Notes under the pieces: generated by a model
Seen by the model: the letters and a program-made list of their open reading frames with translations, nothing else
The model's database searches: none
Told to the model about the DNA's origin: nothing
Assembly: GCA_036936605.1 (NCBI GenBank)
Contig: JAUPFV010000001.1
Location: 212,643,138 to 212,707,137, forward strand
Direction: 5' to 3'
DNA length: 64,000 nt
Source: Limnanthes douglasii subsp. nivea
Taxonomy: Eukaryota; Streptophyta; Magnoliopsida; Brassicales; Limnanthaceae
Made by a program: the position numbers and the translations under genes
Shown: in pieces, positions 53,563 through 64,000 of the stretch
How positions within the stretch are numbered: the first letter of the stretch is position 1
How the letters are laid out: every line of letters starts with the position of its first letter

Positions 53563-54599
53563 CAGATACCTAGGATTTTTTCACCAAAACCCATGAAAAT
53601 AACACTATAAAAACAATAACAAATTCATAGAAAAAACACCATATATGTTGACATGAATAATATAACCGATGGAATGAGCGAGTAAGATCCACTTGTTGTT
53701 ATGACGACTGTCCAACTATTCATATATCCCACGACTAACAAGAAAACTATGGGTAGAAGAAGTTATGATGATGCATGAAATGATGTATGACACACCTCAA
53801 CTGAGAGTAAAATCCAATCTAACATCTTGAAGATGACATTAAAGGAGCGGGTGGAGAGGAAAACCATGAAACGACCCCAATGAAAAACGATCACATTTGG
53901 GTGTAAAATATATGCTACTAATGATCACTCTAATCAAGGATCTTTCAATAAAAGTAGAAAACGTTAGTGTTATCACCATGGATGGAAAAAAAAACAAGTA
54001 TGACCCCAACATCCGTGAGACAACGATAATTGAAGAAAATGAGTGCACGAGTAGGAACATCGACCATCATAATATTGTGACCTTCAAGAAAAAATAATCT
54101 TGACATTTTGCACCTCTCTTCAAAAGAAAGGCCAACAAACTTCTCTATTGTAACCTAGATTAAGCCCAAACAAGTATCTATGGCTTAACAATAAGCTCAG
54201 TCGAATCATAAACATGCCTCGCTAGCTTAACCAGGGGTTCAACCAAGCCCTAAAGGCTCAATCGGGGATTTATCTAAGTATTCAACAGTACCAATCATCA
54301 TATTTCAACAACCATGTTGACATAATCATACAGTTTTATCACTAACTCACCCACGTGTACCTAATGGATTTGTACATGCTTTGGCATGAATGAAAAATAA
54401 CCATTACATGTCGGTTTTGATATTTATGGGTCAACAAAACCTATCGAGACCATACTCTTCTCATTTAAATCTTTATTACATTACGGATGACCTAGGGAAC
54501 TATTTTTAAGAATTTCCACCAAATTTTCAAAGCAGTGCAACGGTAAGCCTTCAGCTAAACAATAGAGGGGATATCCCTTCTGAGGAAAGGTAAACATGA
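53563..54599. other. Leader and variable gag N-terminal region of G8
   Basis: One 66-codon open stretch at 53897-54097 is lysine- and isoleucine-rich and ends in KKK; it may be a remnant of the gag N-terminus. A short AGCTTAACCAGGGGTTCAAC / CAAGCCCTAAAGGCTCAA motif region follows at 54220-54270. Nothing more is identifiable. Confidence 0.4.
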
Positions 54600-55680
54600 A
54601 CAAACTAGATCATTTTATTAAAATTTACGATGATATGTATGATGAATCTTATATTTACACAAAACATCTTGTATAAAACTTAACGCTAAATTTCAACAAC
54701 TATGAGATCGGAAAGTTTGGTGGAAAATGAGATACATATCATAATGTGGAACAATTTAAAAATGAGTTACTAAGGTACTAGAGAGTGGATGATACTATAA
54801 ATTGTATGTAATTTATTCTAACCTTAAGAGAAAGCGCATTAACATGGTTCAACAACTTTCCAACATGATTTATCATAAGCTTCAAAATAATAAATATAAT
54901 ATTCAGGAATCGAGTATCTAGTATCTAAATCGATTAAATAATATGATGATTATATTATGCATTTGTAAGAAATGGCCAAAGGAAACCGTGAAATAATATA
55001 CTCAAAGTTTTATGAAAATCAAGAGGAAGTTACAATATTGTCACAACTTGTTAATCATTGTTGCTTACATGCAGAGAATATTGCGATGACCCCTAGTCAA
55101 CACCATCATGAAGAAGAAGGTTGTCACTTTTGGAATTTTTTTTGACATGCAAAGTGCTACATCATAGCAAAATAAATTGAAAAAATAGGGTTTGAGGAAG
55201 ACATCACCACTTCAACCACATATCTAAGGAATTATTCACGTAATAATAAATCTTACATGATTTCACAAGTTAATTCGTATCCACGCGAACAAGACTTTAA
55301 GAACAATAATTATGAAAGATCGTTTTAGTTAAAATATTACAATTAAAGATAAAGCTCCTGAGAAGGTATATACAAAATTATGGAAACAATAGCAGCATCT
55401 GAAGACTTAAGCGGCCGATCTGAGGCCTAAACATTGTGTTAACTGAAAATATATGAGTAATTTATTAAATAACCAATGACACGTTCATGCACTAAAGGTC
55501 AAAAAAGTTACAATGGCCCTCATGCTAAAAAGATAAGAGTAAGTATTGAAAATATCATTGTGATATAGGTTATTATACAAAGAATTGTTGGGCTTTGCAG
55601 AATCAAGTGAAATATATGGTTGACGATAATAAATATTCCAAAAGTTTATAAAAAATAAAAGCATGGACTAACCCAGGCCT
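54600..55680 (+). pseudogene. G8 gag
   Basis: Near 54780-54900 the frame reads VDDTINCM then ILTLRESALTWFNNFPT, the conserved capsid strip (usually LTLKGPAxxWFNxLPxxSI). About 54950-55090 has the C-terminal capsid region (SFMKIKRKL-like, VAYMQ). Around 55540-55610 a zinc-binding-like CKYHCDIGYYTKNCWALQNQ (one stop inside) closes gag. Stops are frequent. Confidence 0.72.
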
Positions 55681-55959
55681 TGTGGAATAACCGAGGCAAA
55701 TCATCAAGGAATGAGAACCTGGGATAAGATGGAGTAGAATACTTGATAGCTCTGGAAAAATAATGTGATATTCGTGGAAGAAAAAAAGAAATATTTGGAT
55801 TATAATCTAGAAATGTAAATTGTATATGTCATTGTCGGAGGAGCTCTATTTTCAGGGATCATAAAAAATTAAAAAAAACTATATATTAAGGATTTAGACA
55901 TCCAATAACATGTCCAAACAACATTATATTTGTACTGGAACCCTTATTAAATATTAAAA

Positions 55960-56330
55960 TTTTATGATGATGATATAAGAGGAGTGGTATCATCTTACAG
56001 AGATGTCGTATTAATAAACGTATAACTAGTTGGAGTTGAAGTCAAACGAATAATGATGGATACAAAAAGTTCAAAAAAATAATGTATAAAAGCACATGGT
56101 AGAATCAGAGGTATTATGGAGGCAATCCTTTCACAAAGGATTTTGGAAGGATTTATAGGATCAGATGTACAAGTTGTAAGGGCGACCCTTAACATTGACA
56201 CGACCATCAATAAACAATTTTTTTAAAAAAAAGGGTTCGTTATCTATATATAATCGTAGATGCCCCTTCTTCCTACAAAATAATCTTCGAAAGATTATGT
56301 ATGGTTCAAATGTATGTCTTGTTACCTACG
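55960..56330 (+). pseudogene. G8 protease
   Basis: The frame reads DDIRGVVSSYRDVVLINV, then VEVKRIMMDTKSSKK, then GRIRGIMEAILSQRILEGFI, then IYNRRCPFFLQNNLRKIMYG. This is the gypsy protease with the active-site triplet DTKS where DTGS is expected. The segment GSNVCLVTYGLLPLKI closes the domain. Confidence 0.72.
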
Positions 56331-56529
56331 GTCTATTACCTCTTAAAATACGAAATCAATAGGAAGGTTTGAGTAATAAAGGGAAACCAAAATGCGTCTA
56401 GGGAGTTTTATGTGGCTTCCATAGCTCGTAAACAACAAAAAGAACACTATAACCCCAAAAGGAACTCCCTCATCTTTTGAAAAGATAAATGATCCCAGAA
56501 AAACTCATTCTCCCTCTCACACAGGTCGC

Positions 56530-56972
56530 GAGGTAAAAATTGTAAAAATAGAAAGATAAAAAATACTACGGCTTGACCAAGACATTCTCACATAATTAAG
56601 GTATAAATTAATTAAGATTTTGCGAAAGAATAATATTTTGTTTGTTTGTAATGTATATGAGGTCACATGGGTTTCAACAAAAATCATATGTCATAGATTA
56701 TTAAATAACGATAATTTTAACCAATAAAAAAAGTCGTATTAAAAAAAACGGATTCGATTGTTAAAGAAGTAGATAAAGTGAGAGTCGTAAGGAATATCCG
56801 GTATCATACTACTCTATGTGGACAACCAACTCAATGTTAGTAAAAAAAGAAAAATAGAGAGTGGAGTATATTCGTAGACTAAAAATTTCTCAACAAAACA
56901 TGTCTAAATGATTTATTCACATTTACAAAGATAGATTAATTTTGCTACCTCATGGAATATGATGTTATTTCT
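56530..56972 (+). pseudogene. G8 reverse transcriptase, N-terminal part
   Basis: In broken frame this reads the approach (RYKLIKILRKNNILFVCNVY, EVTWVSTKIICHRLL) and then the fingers: MWTTNSMLVKKEKWRVYS, TKNFSTKHV, IYSHLQR, INFATSWNMMLFL, which stops at the G9 left end. TTNSMLVKK corresponds to the usual WLANVVLVKK strip and NMMLFL to the MLSFMDA strip. Confidence 0.78.
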
Positions 56973-58256
56973 TGATACAACATGAAATGTCATTAAAACA
57001 GAAGTGAATAACACCAAGTAAAAATCTAGAGCTCTAGCTTTGTGATTTTATTTAAGTAAGAATGAACCGAACGACGACCTAGTCCCTCTTTGCTAGCTTG
57101 CACGACTAAAACTTGGCCACCGTGTCCAAACCATGCTTTATGCCTAGTTGAGCATGGTTGCACGAACTAAAGATTTGGCCTTGATGGATAAGCCTATCTC
57201 GGCTAGATCGTGCAACCATGTGGGACAAAGTCCTGGCCACCTTAGCCAAGCCATAGCCTATGCATGGTCGCGCATGGTTACGCGATAAGAATACTTAGCA
57301 TCGATGGCCAAATCTATCTTGCCCAGGTCGCACCATCGTGGACAAACCATGGTCTAGGTCTGGTCATGTGTATATGTGTGACTAGAAGGCTTGGCCTTTA
57401 TGGAAATATTCATCTAGGTCAGGTGGCGCAACCATGTGCGACCAGTTGACTTGACCTCGATGCCCAAGTCCGTGATGTTCAGGTTGTACAACAATACGCG
57501 ACTAAGGCTTGGCCACCATGGCCAAACCATAATATAGGTCTGGTGGTGCAAGGTTACACGACTAAAATTCTTACCCTCAATGGCTAAGCCCATCTCGGCT
57601 AGGTCGCGCAAGCATACGAGATCTGAAGACTTAGCCTTGATGGCCAAGTCTATCTCGACCAGGTTGTGCAACCATAAACGACTAAGGTTTGGCCACCGTG
57701 GCCAAGCCAAGGCCTTGGTCTGGCCGTGCATGGTTACACAACCAAAATATTTGGCCTTGAAGGCTAAGCAATAGCGTTGGTTTGGTCGCATATAATGCTT
57801 TGTTCCAGTCTAGTCCAAGATGCGCCTATGATCGCCCTACTACCAAATATCCTATCTTCCCACGCCGCTGATAGAACAAATGATGTGTCTGACAAATATA
57901 GAATTCATATCTGACATCGTTACGATAAAGTACATAAAATTGTATGATGCTGCAATCATGATGATGTACCATGTTCTAATCAAACACCCAAAAACTCAAA
58001 AAAGGTTGCACTACAAAGGAATCTATCCAGATCAAGATCAATATATAAAGAGTAAAAGATCCCCATAGAGGGCGGTGAAAGTTAGAGAGAAAACAAATAG
58101 TAAAAACACAAACTTATTATAATTGTAATCCTTTTTACCAAATAAATACAAGTGTTCATCACAATATTCTTCAAGTTCTTGATATATTTATTCTCTTTAT
58201 GTTCTTTACTTTACATATTTGATTTCAAGTAGTTAGGTGAGTTTTTAGCCCAACCA
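56973..58256 (+). repeat. G9 5' LTR
   Basis: It starts TGATACAACATGAAATG and pairs with the 3' LTR start TGATACGATACTGAAAA. The array (57070-57800) is followed by a matching right part: AGATCAAGATCAATATA, GGTGAAAGTTA-GAGAAAA, TTCTTCAAGTT-TTGATA, TCAAGTAGTTA-GTGAGTT. It ends near AACCA. A canonical primer site is not visible after it. Confidence 0.85.
57070..57800. repeat. Array of alternating ~60-bp palindromic units in the G9 5' LTR
   Basis: Two unit types alternate, giving a ~120-bp higher-order period. Type A reads like CTTGGCCACCGTGGCCAAGC then a CTAGGTCTGGTCG strip then GCATGGTTGC then ACGACC. Type B reads like CTTGGCCTCGATGGCCAAG then CCATCTCGGCTAGGTCG then GCAACCATGC then ACGACC. TTGGCCACCGTGGCCAA is itself a near-perfect palindrome, and GCATGGTTGC of A is the reverse complement of GCAACCATGC of B. 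About twelve units are present. Confidence 0.85.
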
Positions 58257-58338
58257 TTTTATTTTTGTTTTTGGAAAATAAATCACAGTCGTATATCCCA
58301 ATCAACCAAGAAGAAGGACAATAAGATAGATCTGGTGT

Positions 58339-58443
58339 CATGGCCGAAAACCCTCTAAAAGTCCGCACCATTTTACCGTCTTTTAAGCAAAGCCAGAAGC
58401 GTAAGTCCGCTAAAAAGAAGCATGAATATGACAAGCCATTAAA
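58339..58443 (+). pseudogene. G9 gag N-terminal stub
   Basis: An ATG about 85 bp after the LTR opens MAENPLKVRTILPSFKQSQK and continues with lysine-rich sequence for 33 codons before a stop. Capsid motifs are absent between here and the protease, so gag is mostly deleted. The gag identity rests on position only. Confidence 0.4.
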
Positions 58444-58559
58444 CCACTAAAATACCTCTCTAAAAAATATGTGATATGGGCCTCAGAATGAGGTTGGAAG
58501 AATCGGTCATCTACTTCATACAGAAGGATTAGGAAAGGGTAACCAACCTCCGTCGAGAC

Positions 58560-58960
58560 ATACTAATAATAAAGGCTGAAGTTGAGAGATATGAGATGTC
58601 AATGATCTTTATGGATCAGGAGGTAGCGACAAACCTGATATTTCTCCATACTAAGAGTCGAATCTGTGTTATCCCAAATCCCATTATGGGGCGCAATGGG
58701 AAAGAAATAACTCTCGTGAGAAAATGGTGTTGGAAATTTTAATGAGAACTGAGAGATGGGCCTAGATCGATATGATAGAATTCATAGTGCTCGATTCACC
58801 ACCCCTCTACAACCTCGTCTTGGGAAGACCATGACTGCTCAATTTTAAGGAGAGTCATTCTCCTTACCAAAAATCCATGAGATACGTGGTGAGATAAGAA
58901 GTGGGGTGATCAGGGGATACCCCAGGGTAATACGCAAATAAGTGACGAAAGATCCACATA
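58560..58960 (+). pseudogene. G9 protease C-terminal half
   Basis: The frame near 58770-58900 reads DMIEFIVLDSPPLYNLVLGR, PWLLNFKESHSPYQKSM, the end of the plant gypsy protease region (usually VVDxPSxYNxILGRPWLH). The catalytic part lies in the damaged stretch before it and is not clear. Confidence 0.72.
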
Positions 58961-59359
58961 AGTTAGCTTAAGCACGAAAACTGCAAACACTGGCGCGAGC
59001 GAGAATATATCAGACTCCCACCTCTATAATTCCCTTTGTCATGGACGATCCTAGAGATAACCAATCTGAATTCAGTGTAACAGAGAGATTGAAAGAGATA
59101 TTCTTATGAGTAATGATCAATCATGTCGTTAACATCAAGACAAACTTGAGTGAATAAATAAAGATATACTTAATACATCTAATACAAGAGCACGATGAGG
59201 TATTCATATGGTACAACACATGGGTAACGGGTATTCTCGAATCATTTTCTACCTATTGGCTTACGATAGATCCTCATGTAAAGTCGGTATAAAAAAAGAG
59301 GCATATAGGTCCCAAACGGTCGAAAGCTAGAAAAGAAAGACGATTGATTATTGGCCAGG

Positions 59360-59990
59360 CGGCATATTTAGGAAATTAGATATCTCAAGTGGGCGGGGAA
59401 TCTCATTTTGATAAACACCAAACATGATAAATAGAGAATGTGCATCGATTTTACTAGCCTCAACAAATCATGCACCAAAAATATTTTCTCATTACCCCGG
59501 ATAGACCATCTTGTGGATGCTACCGTAGGACACGAAATGTTGTCTTTCATGGATGCCTAATATAGGTATAACCAGATCAAAATAGACCTTGGAGATCAAG
59601 AGAATACTTCATTCACAACCAACCAAAGGCTCTACTGTTATGTAATGATGCCTTTCGGATTAAAAAACACAAGCTCCACTTACCAAAAGATTGTGAACAA
59701 AATGTTCAAGGAATATATATGAAAGATGAATACGGAAGTATATATAAATAAAATAATGGTAAAAATGAGTATAAAATCTCCCACGTTGAGGATCTTTGAG
59801 AGATATTCTCCACCATGAGATGATACAACATGAAACGCAATCCCACAAAATTATTCTTCGACTTACCTCTGGAAGTTCCTTTGGTTTTATTATTCACAAA
59901 GAAGGAATCAATGTTGATCCTAAGTAAATCACGACACTAAACAAAATGAACTCACCTCATACGATAAAAGAAGTCCAAATGATGAATATA
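59360..59990 (+). pseudogene. G9 reverse transcriptase
   Basis: The frame reads RMCIDFTSLNKSCTKNIFSL, PRIDHLVDATVGHEMLSFMD, YRYNQIKIDLGDQENTSFTT, LYCYVMMPFGLKNTSSTYQK, IVNKMFKEYI, then the active-site box VYINKIMVK (YVDD changed to YINK), and after frameshifts FIIHKEGINVDPK and SPHTIKEVQM. Length and order are normal. Two catalytic aspartates of the YVDD box are gone, so the enzyme is dead. Confidence 0.88.
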
Positions 59991-60229
59991 AGGATACTCA
60001 TGTTGAACAGTTTCATCTCGTGAGTTATGGATATGTGCCTACCCATCAGATCAATCATAAGCACACAAAATTCAGTATGCCTCCTAGCCAAGTGATCCGT
60101 CGAGATAGGGGAATTTAGCATTGAATTTGTGGCTCATAGTGGAATAAAAGGAAATTGGTTAAAGTTGTATCTGAGGTTTATGAGAAACACCCACGAGTGA
60201 GGCAGTCGCCTACACATAATGAATGATGT

Positions 60230-60560
60230 ACGTGGATAAAGCCTTCAACATAAGATTAAATAGAAGATTGGTATACATCATGATGTCGGAAGGGGAACGA
60301 GTAATGTTGACCATCAACTTTAAGTTTAAGGACTCGAAGAATGAGACATAGTACGAGGCAATGATAATGATACTGAAATTGATTAATGAATTCACCTCTA
60401 TCAACATCCGAGTATGGAGTAAATCTCGACTGGTTGTGAAACATATACTTTGGGAGTACGAAACGATAGAGGGCCGAATGAGGCGATATTTGTGACAAGT
60501 AAAGAATCTTAGTCAGCCTATCTAATGAGTAACCTTTAAGCATGTTAATTGAGAATAAAA
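60230..60560 (+). pseudogene. G9 RNase H
   Basis: The frame reads YVDKAFNIRLNRRLVYIM, SEGERVMLTINFKFKDSKNE, YEAMIMILKLINEFTSINIR, VWSKSRLVVKHILWEYETIE. This is the RVT_3 pattern (DGA..., TNNEAEYEA, SDSxLV), with the acidic residues of the first strip (VDKA) and the glutamate strip recognisable and the SDS strip reading SKS. Only one RNase H is clearly seen; the vestigial first one appears to be deleted between 60000 and 60230. Confidence 0.75.
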
Positions 60561-60929
60561 CAACATGGGGGATTATCTCACTTTAAATAGAAGCACTAGA
60601 AATGCTTTAAAAATGGGAAGTTTCAAATACAATGAGAATCATGTCTTGTGAAATATGAATTGGAGGTTATCAACTCAATCACGACAAATTCGCCAACATG
60701 GATAACGAAAGTAATTGAGTACATAGTCAACAGAGTCCAAATTTCCAAGAAAGTAAAAGCCAAAGGTTGAGGTTGCGGGTTGCACTATTTGTAATCATAG
60801 ATGATAAATTATTTTGTAGATGATACCTCTAACCGTTGCTAAAAAATTTGGGGCCAACATACGCTGAATATTTACCTCAAGAATATTCATATGAGGTCAT
60901 GTGGTGGCAATATTAGGGCTCAAATTATG

Positions 60930-61887
60930 GATATTTAAAGCCTCGAAGTTAGGGTACTACTGGCGTATAATGCACAAAGACGCAAAACACCTAATTACGA
61001 AGTACACCAACTGCCAATAATGGTCTAAGTTTCAGTTTCAGCACAACCAGTGGTCAAGCTAACATAAATACTAGGAGCATGCCTGTTTAATCATATCAGA
61101 GGGGTAGACCTAGTATGACCTCTAAACCTGGACTAAGCAAAGTCAGGTTTATAATCATCTTCATCGATTATAAGTTAAGGCAGAAGATCTGAACCACATA
61201 GTCTACCATTTTGGCATCCATAGAATCCTCATCTCTAATAATGGGTTGCAATTCGACAATGAGGCAATGCCGAAATTTGCCTTAAGTAGGAAAAATGCCT
61301 CCATTTATCGTCACCCTACCACGCATAGGTAAAAGGGCAATTGAAGTGACTTACTATACGAGCATAAGCAACCTAAAAAGCATAGGAAAGGAAAACCAAA
61401 TTTGGAAGGCGATGTTACCAAAAATAGTTTGGACATACTGAACAACGTTGCGAGTCCCAATAAACGCAACATCATTCCAACTCACTTATGGGCTAGATGA
61501 TGTAGTGCCGGTATAAAATGGGGCCACAACTACCTATATCTTACACTATAACAAAGATAATAATGAACAAGGACGATGGGCCAACTTAGACTTGTTGGAA
61601 GAACACTGTAAAAAGGCACATCTAAGGTAATTTATTATGAAGTAGAAGGTTGAGCAACGATACAATTTGAAGCTAAACCCATACTCATTAAAGTCGAAAA
61701 ACTATTACTTAGACGTGTCTTTCAGCATACCCAAGAGCCAGAAGCGAGAAAGATTGTGCTTATTTAGATAATGACCTATAGGGTGATCGAATGCAATCGA
61801 CCGGGTACCTACTAGTTGGAAAATATGAACGAACAAAAGACCCACAAACCGTGGAACATAGAGCATCGACCTGTTTATTACGTTTAA
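60930..61887 (+). pseudogene. G9 integrase
   Basis: In order: AKHLITKYTNCQ (end of the zinc-binding region), RGVDLV-PLNLD-AKSG (first aspartate present), FGIHRILISNNGLQFDNEAM (second aspartate changed to asparagine), IYRHPTTHR (the strip before the catalytic glutamate), NKRNIIPTHLWA, VKQRYNLKLNPYSLKSKNYY, and the end KPWNIEHRPVYYV with stop at 61885-61887. Stops and frameshifts interrupt it. Confidence 0.82.
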
Positions 61888-62193
61888 ATATTCTCGCCTA
61901 ATTGTATTTGTCTGAGTTGGAAAGTTATTTATTTATGAAAGACCGTTACATTTAAAGCACATCGTGTGTAATACTTTTACATAAGTTTACATCATGAATC
62001 TTACATGGCCAATACTGGGGTATAAGCTAAACCGATAACTTGGTCGATCATAAAATTAGTAAATCGATAGAGCGGGGAAATCCTATAAAAAATACGACAC
62101 TAAACCATGCAAGATTACAGGAATCAAAGAGAAACCAAAAAAACAGATGACCATAATAAGACTCGGGCACTCCGGTTTTATGCATGCAAGAAA

Positions 62194-62211
62194 CATAGTG
62201 GGGAGAGTTAC
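62194..62211 (+). promoter_or_regulatory. G9 polypurine tract
   Basis: CATAGTGGGGAGAGTTAC immediately precedes the 3' LTR start TGATACGATACTG. It is purine-rich and in the expected position. Confidence 0.65.
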
Positions 62212-63414
62212 TGATACGATACTGAAAACGCAATAAAATAAAATAAAATCCAAAGTAAGAATCTAGAACTCAAACCATGTGCATTTTGTTTAAGTAAAAA
62301 GGAACCGAACGATGACTTAGTTCATCTTGGCTAGATCGTTCATCCATGCCTAACCAAAACTTGGCCATTATGCTTAAACCATGGCCTAGGCTTGGTCGTG
62401 TATGGTTGTACGACCAAAATTCTTAGTCTCGATGGTCAAGCCCATCTCGGTGAGGTCAAGTAATCATGTACGACTAAGGTTTGGCCACTGTGTTTAAGCC
62501 ATGGACTAGGTATGGTCGCACATATTTGTGCAACCAAGGCTTGGCCATCGTTGCCAAACCATTGACTAGGTTTGGTTATGTATCATTGCCTAACCAGAAG
62601 ACTTAGCCACGATATCAAGTCAATTTTAGCCAGGTCCCTTAACCATGCACGACCAAGGCTTGGCTACCGTGGCCAACCCATGGCCTAAGTATTTGTGTAG
62701 ATGGTTGCACGACCATAAGGCTTATCCACCATAGCCTAGGTCTGGTCGCGCATGGTTGCGCAAACATAACACTTGACCTCGATTAACAATTCCATCTCAG
62801 CTATGTCGCGAAACTATGCACGACCAAGGCTTGCACCCCCTGGCCAAGCCAAGGCCTTGGTCTGGTCATGTATGGCTACATGACCATAAGACTTGACCTC
62901 AATGGCCAAACCCATCTCTTCTAGGTCTCAGGACCATGTGGTCGTGGATGGGGCTTTGTTATGGTATTGTCTGATTTATGCCTATGATTTCTCCATATCC
63001 AAATATCATATGCTTCCATGTATATGATAGTATGATTGACGCGCCTGACAAGTATGGAAATTGTGTTGATACCATACAAATAAAGCATATGGAAACTACA
63101 ATGCTGCAACCACGAGGATGTACCTTGCTCTGATAAAGCACCCCAAATCCAAGAAATTGGTGCACCAATGAGAAGACCTCTCTATTAAGGACTTCTTATA
63201 AATCAAGATCAATATAAAGAGTCAAAAAGCCTCACATAAAGGTGGTGAAAGTTAAAGAGAAAAAGAATAGTGAAAATATAAAATTGTAACCCTCTGTACA
63301 AAATTAATACAAGTCTTTATCATATTGTTCTTCAAGTTATTGATAAATTTATTCCCTTATTATTATTTGCTTTACATTTCTGAGTTCAAGTAGTTATGTG
63401 AGTTTTTAGCACCA
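62212..63414 (+). repeat. G9 3' LTR
   Basis: This pairs with 56973-58256 throughout, including the palindrome array (62290-62960) and the right part with AGATCAAGATCAATATA and GTGAGTTTTTAGC. It ends AGCACCA before the TTTTT target duplication. Confidence 0.87.
62290..62960. repeat. Alternating palindromic array in the G9 3' LTR
   Basis: Same A/B units as at 57070-57800, about eleven units. Examples are CAAGGCTTGGCTACCGTGGC near 62663 and GGTCTGGTCGCGCATGGTTG near 62739. Confidence 0.83.
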
Positions 63415-63419
63415 TTTTT

Positions 63420-64000
63420 CATGAATGCCTTTCGAATACAATAAAATTCAAATACACAAGGATGACCAGGAATATATCATAATAATAACCCAAATAAGAC
63501 TTCATTTCTACAAGATAATGACATTTAGATTAATAAATGAAAGGTCCACATACCAAAGGTTTGTGAATAAAACTTTTCCAAATCAACTCGGCTGAAATCT
63601 TCAAGCCTACATAGTTGATATGCTGGTCACGATCAAGAAAGATGAGAAGCATTTAACTAACTTGGCTGAGACGTCTTTAAAGATTATAAGGGTCAATTTG
63701 AAGATGAACCGGTATAAATTTTCATTAAACCTAAGATTCGACAATATTTATTTTCTGCGTGGTTTGAAAATAAAATAAAAGCATATCCAGCTCATTTTTC
63801 AAATTTTGCCGCAATGGATCATCTAATAAACACCTATGAAATATAAATATTGACATGAAGGTTGGTAACTCTCAACAATCCCAAAATTCTTAAACAAGTG
63901 TCAACTATTCCTTTAAGTAATACGAGGCACATCAAATTCAATTAGACTTTGACGTGTAATAATCATTCAATAACATTAAGAAAGTTATCACTTATCTATA
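63420..64000 (+). pseudogene. G8 reverse transcriptase, continuation after G9
   Basis: The frame resumes with MNAFRIQ (the MDAFSGYNQI strip) and continues with IMTFRLINERSTYQRFVNKT, QAYIVDMLVTIKKDEKHLTN, LAETSLKIIRVNLKMNRYKF. The active-site box reads YIVD where YVDD is expected. It runs to the window edge. Confidence 0.8.

Larger units (their letters stand above)
56973..63414 (+). mobile_element. Ty3/gypsy retrotransposon G9 with both LTRs, gag largely deleted
   Basis: LTRs are 56973-58256 and 62212-63414 with a shared palindrome array. A TTTCT (56968-56972) / TTTTT (63415-63419) target duplication is 4 of 5 identical. Internal order is gag stub, protease, reverse transcriptase, RNase H, integrase. 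No antisense gene is present: only about 320 bp separate the integrase stop from the 3' LTR. It inserted into the reverse transcriptase of G8, and taking it out with one duplication gives an unbroken G8 frame across the junction. Confidence 0.9.
53541..64000 (+). mobile_element. Ty3/gypsy retrotransposon G8, split by G9 and running off the right edge
   Basis: A primer-site-like strip at 53542-53562 is followed by gag (54600-55680), protease (55960-56330) and the start of reverse transcriptase (to 56972). G9 then interrupts, and reverse transcriptase resumes at 63420 and runs to the edge. The host frame is continuous across the G9 site. All coding parts are heavily decayed, more than in G9, as expected for the older host. 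Confidence 0.85.

Noticed and set aside
57264..57791. Open stretches in the G9 palindrome array
   Set aside because: They repeat with the array units and reflect its composition, not a protein.
57070..57800. CRISPR-like array
   Set aside because: Units are contiguous and palindromic without unique spacers, and they lie in LTRs of a plant retrotransposon.
1..64000. A host cellular gene or prokaryotic-type operon
   Set aside because: All recognisable domains belong to mobile elements and nothing shows linked bacterial-style genes or ribosome binding sites.

Overview
The window looks like repeat-dense nuclear DNA from a flowering plant, probably a eudicot. It is AT-rich. It carries plant-type Ty3/gypsy, copia, Mutator-like (MULE) and hAT elements and a plant mobile domain (PMD) protein with GT-AG introns, and no bacterial gene organisation. 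I found no convincing host gene in 64 kb. Almost every coding signal belongs to a mobile element and nearly all are broken by stops, frameshifts or deletions. I call the gypsy elements G1 to G9 below.

Layout. 1-3117 is a minus-strand gypsy remnant (G1: gag, protease, reverse transcriptase). 3314-4560 (G2, minus) and 7128-9030 (G3, plus) are gag remnants of a second gypsy family. 9143-9340 is a copia gag scrap. 10739-12370 is the 5' end of another gypsy (G4, minus). 14213-23104 is a complete but decayed minus-strand gypsy (G5) with both LTRs, primer binding site, polypurine tract, gag-pol and an antisense gene. 25318-33624 is the same type of element on the plus strand (G6), also with both LTRs and an antisense gene. 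G5 and G6 show hallmarks of the plant Tat lineage: a second RNase H of the RVT_3 type and an antisense gene with a Transposase_28-like (putative gypsy type transposon) domain between integrase and 3' LTR.

33625 to about 50700 is one minus-strand gypsy (G7) that has been cut up by later insertions: G6 abuts its antisense gene, a 332-bp solo LTR sits in its pol (37264-37595), a 9.2-kb MULE sits in its gag (39561-48755), and a 629-bp hAT-type non-autonomous element lies about 45 bp further along the same gag (48801-49429). The solo LTR has a perfect 5-bp target duplication, the MULE a 7/9 duplication and the hAT element a 7/8 one. Removing the solo LTR or the MULE puts the host frame back together.

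The MULE is the most interesting unit. It encodes, on opposite strands, a FAR1/MuDR-type transposase with its D-D-E residues and a C-terminal OTU-like cysteine protease domain, and a three-exon PMD protein. Three clusters of a GC-rich repeat (core near CCGCCGGTTGAAAAT) flank these genes in an otherwise AT-rich element.

From 53541 to the right edge is a plus-strand gypsy (G8) whose reverse transcriptase is split by a complete gypsy (G9, 56973-63414). The LTRs of G9 carry an array of alternating ~60-bp units built from short palindromes. Removing G9 and one 5-bp duplication restores the G8 frame. The stretches 4561-7125, 9341-10699, 12371-14212, 23105-25317 and 51540-53540 are AT-rich and show no gene that I can support.
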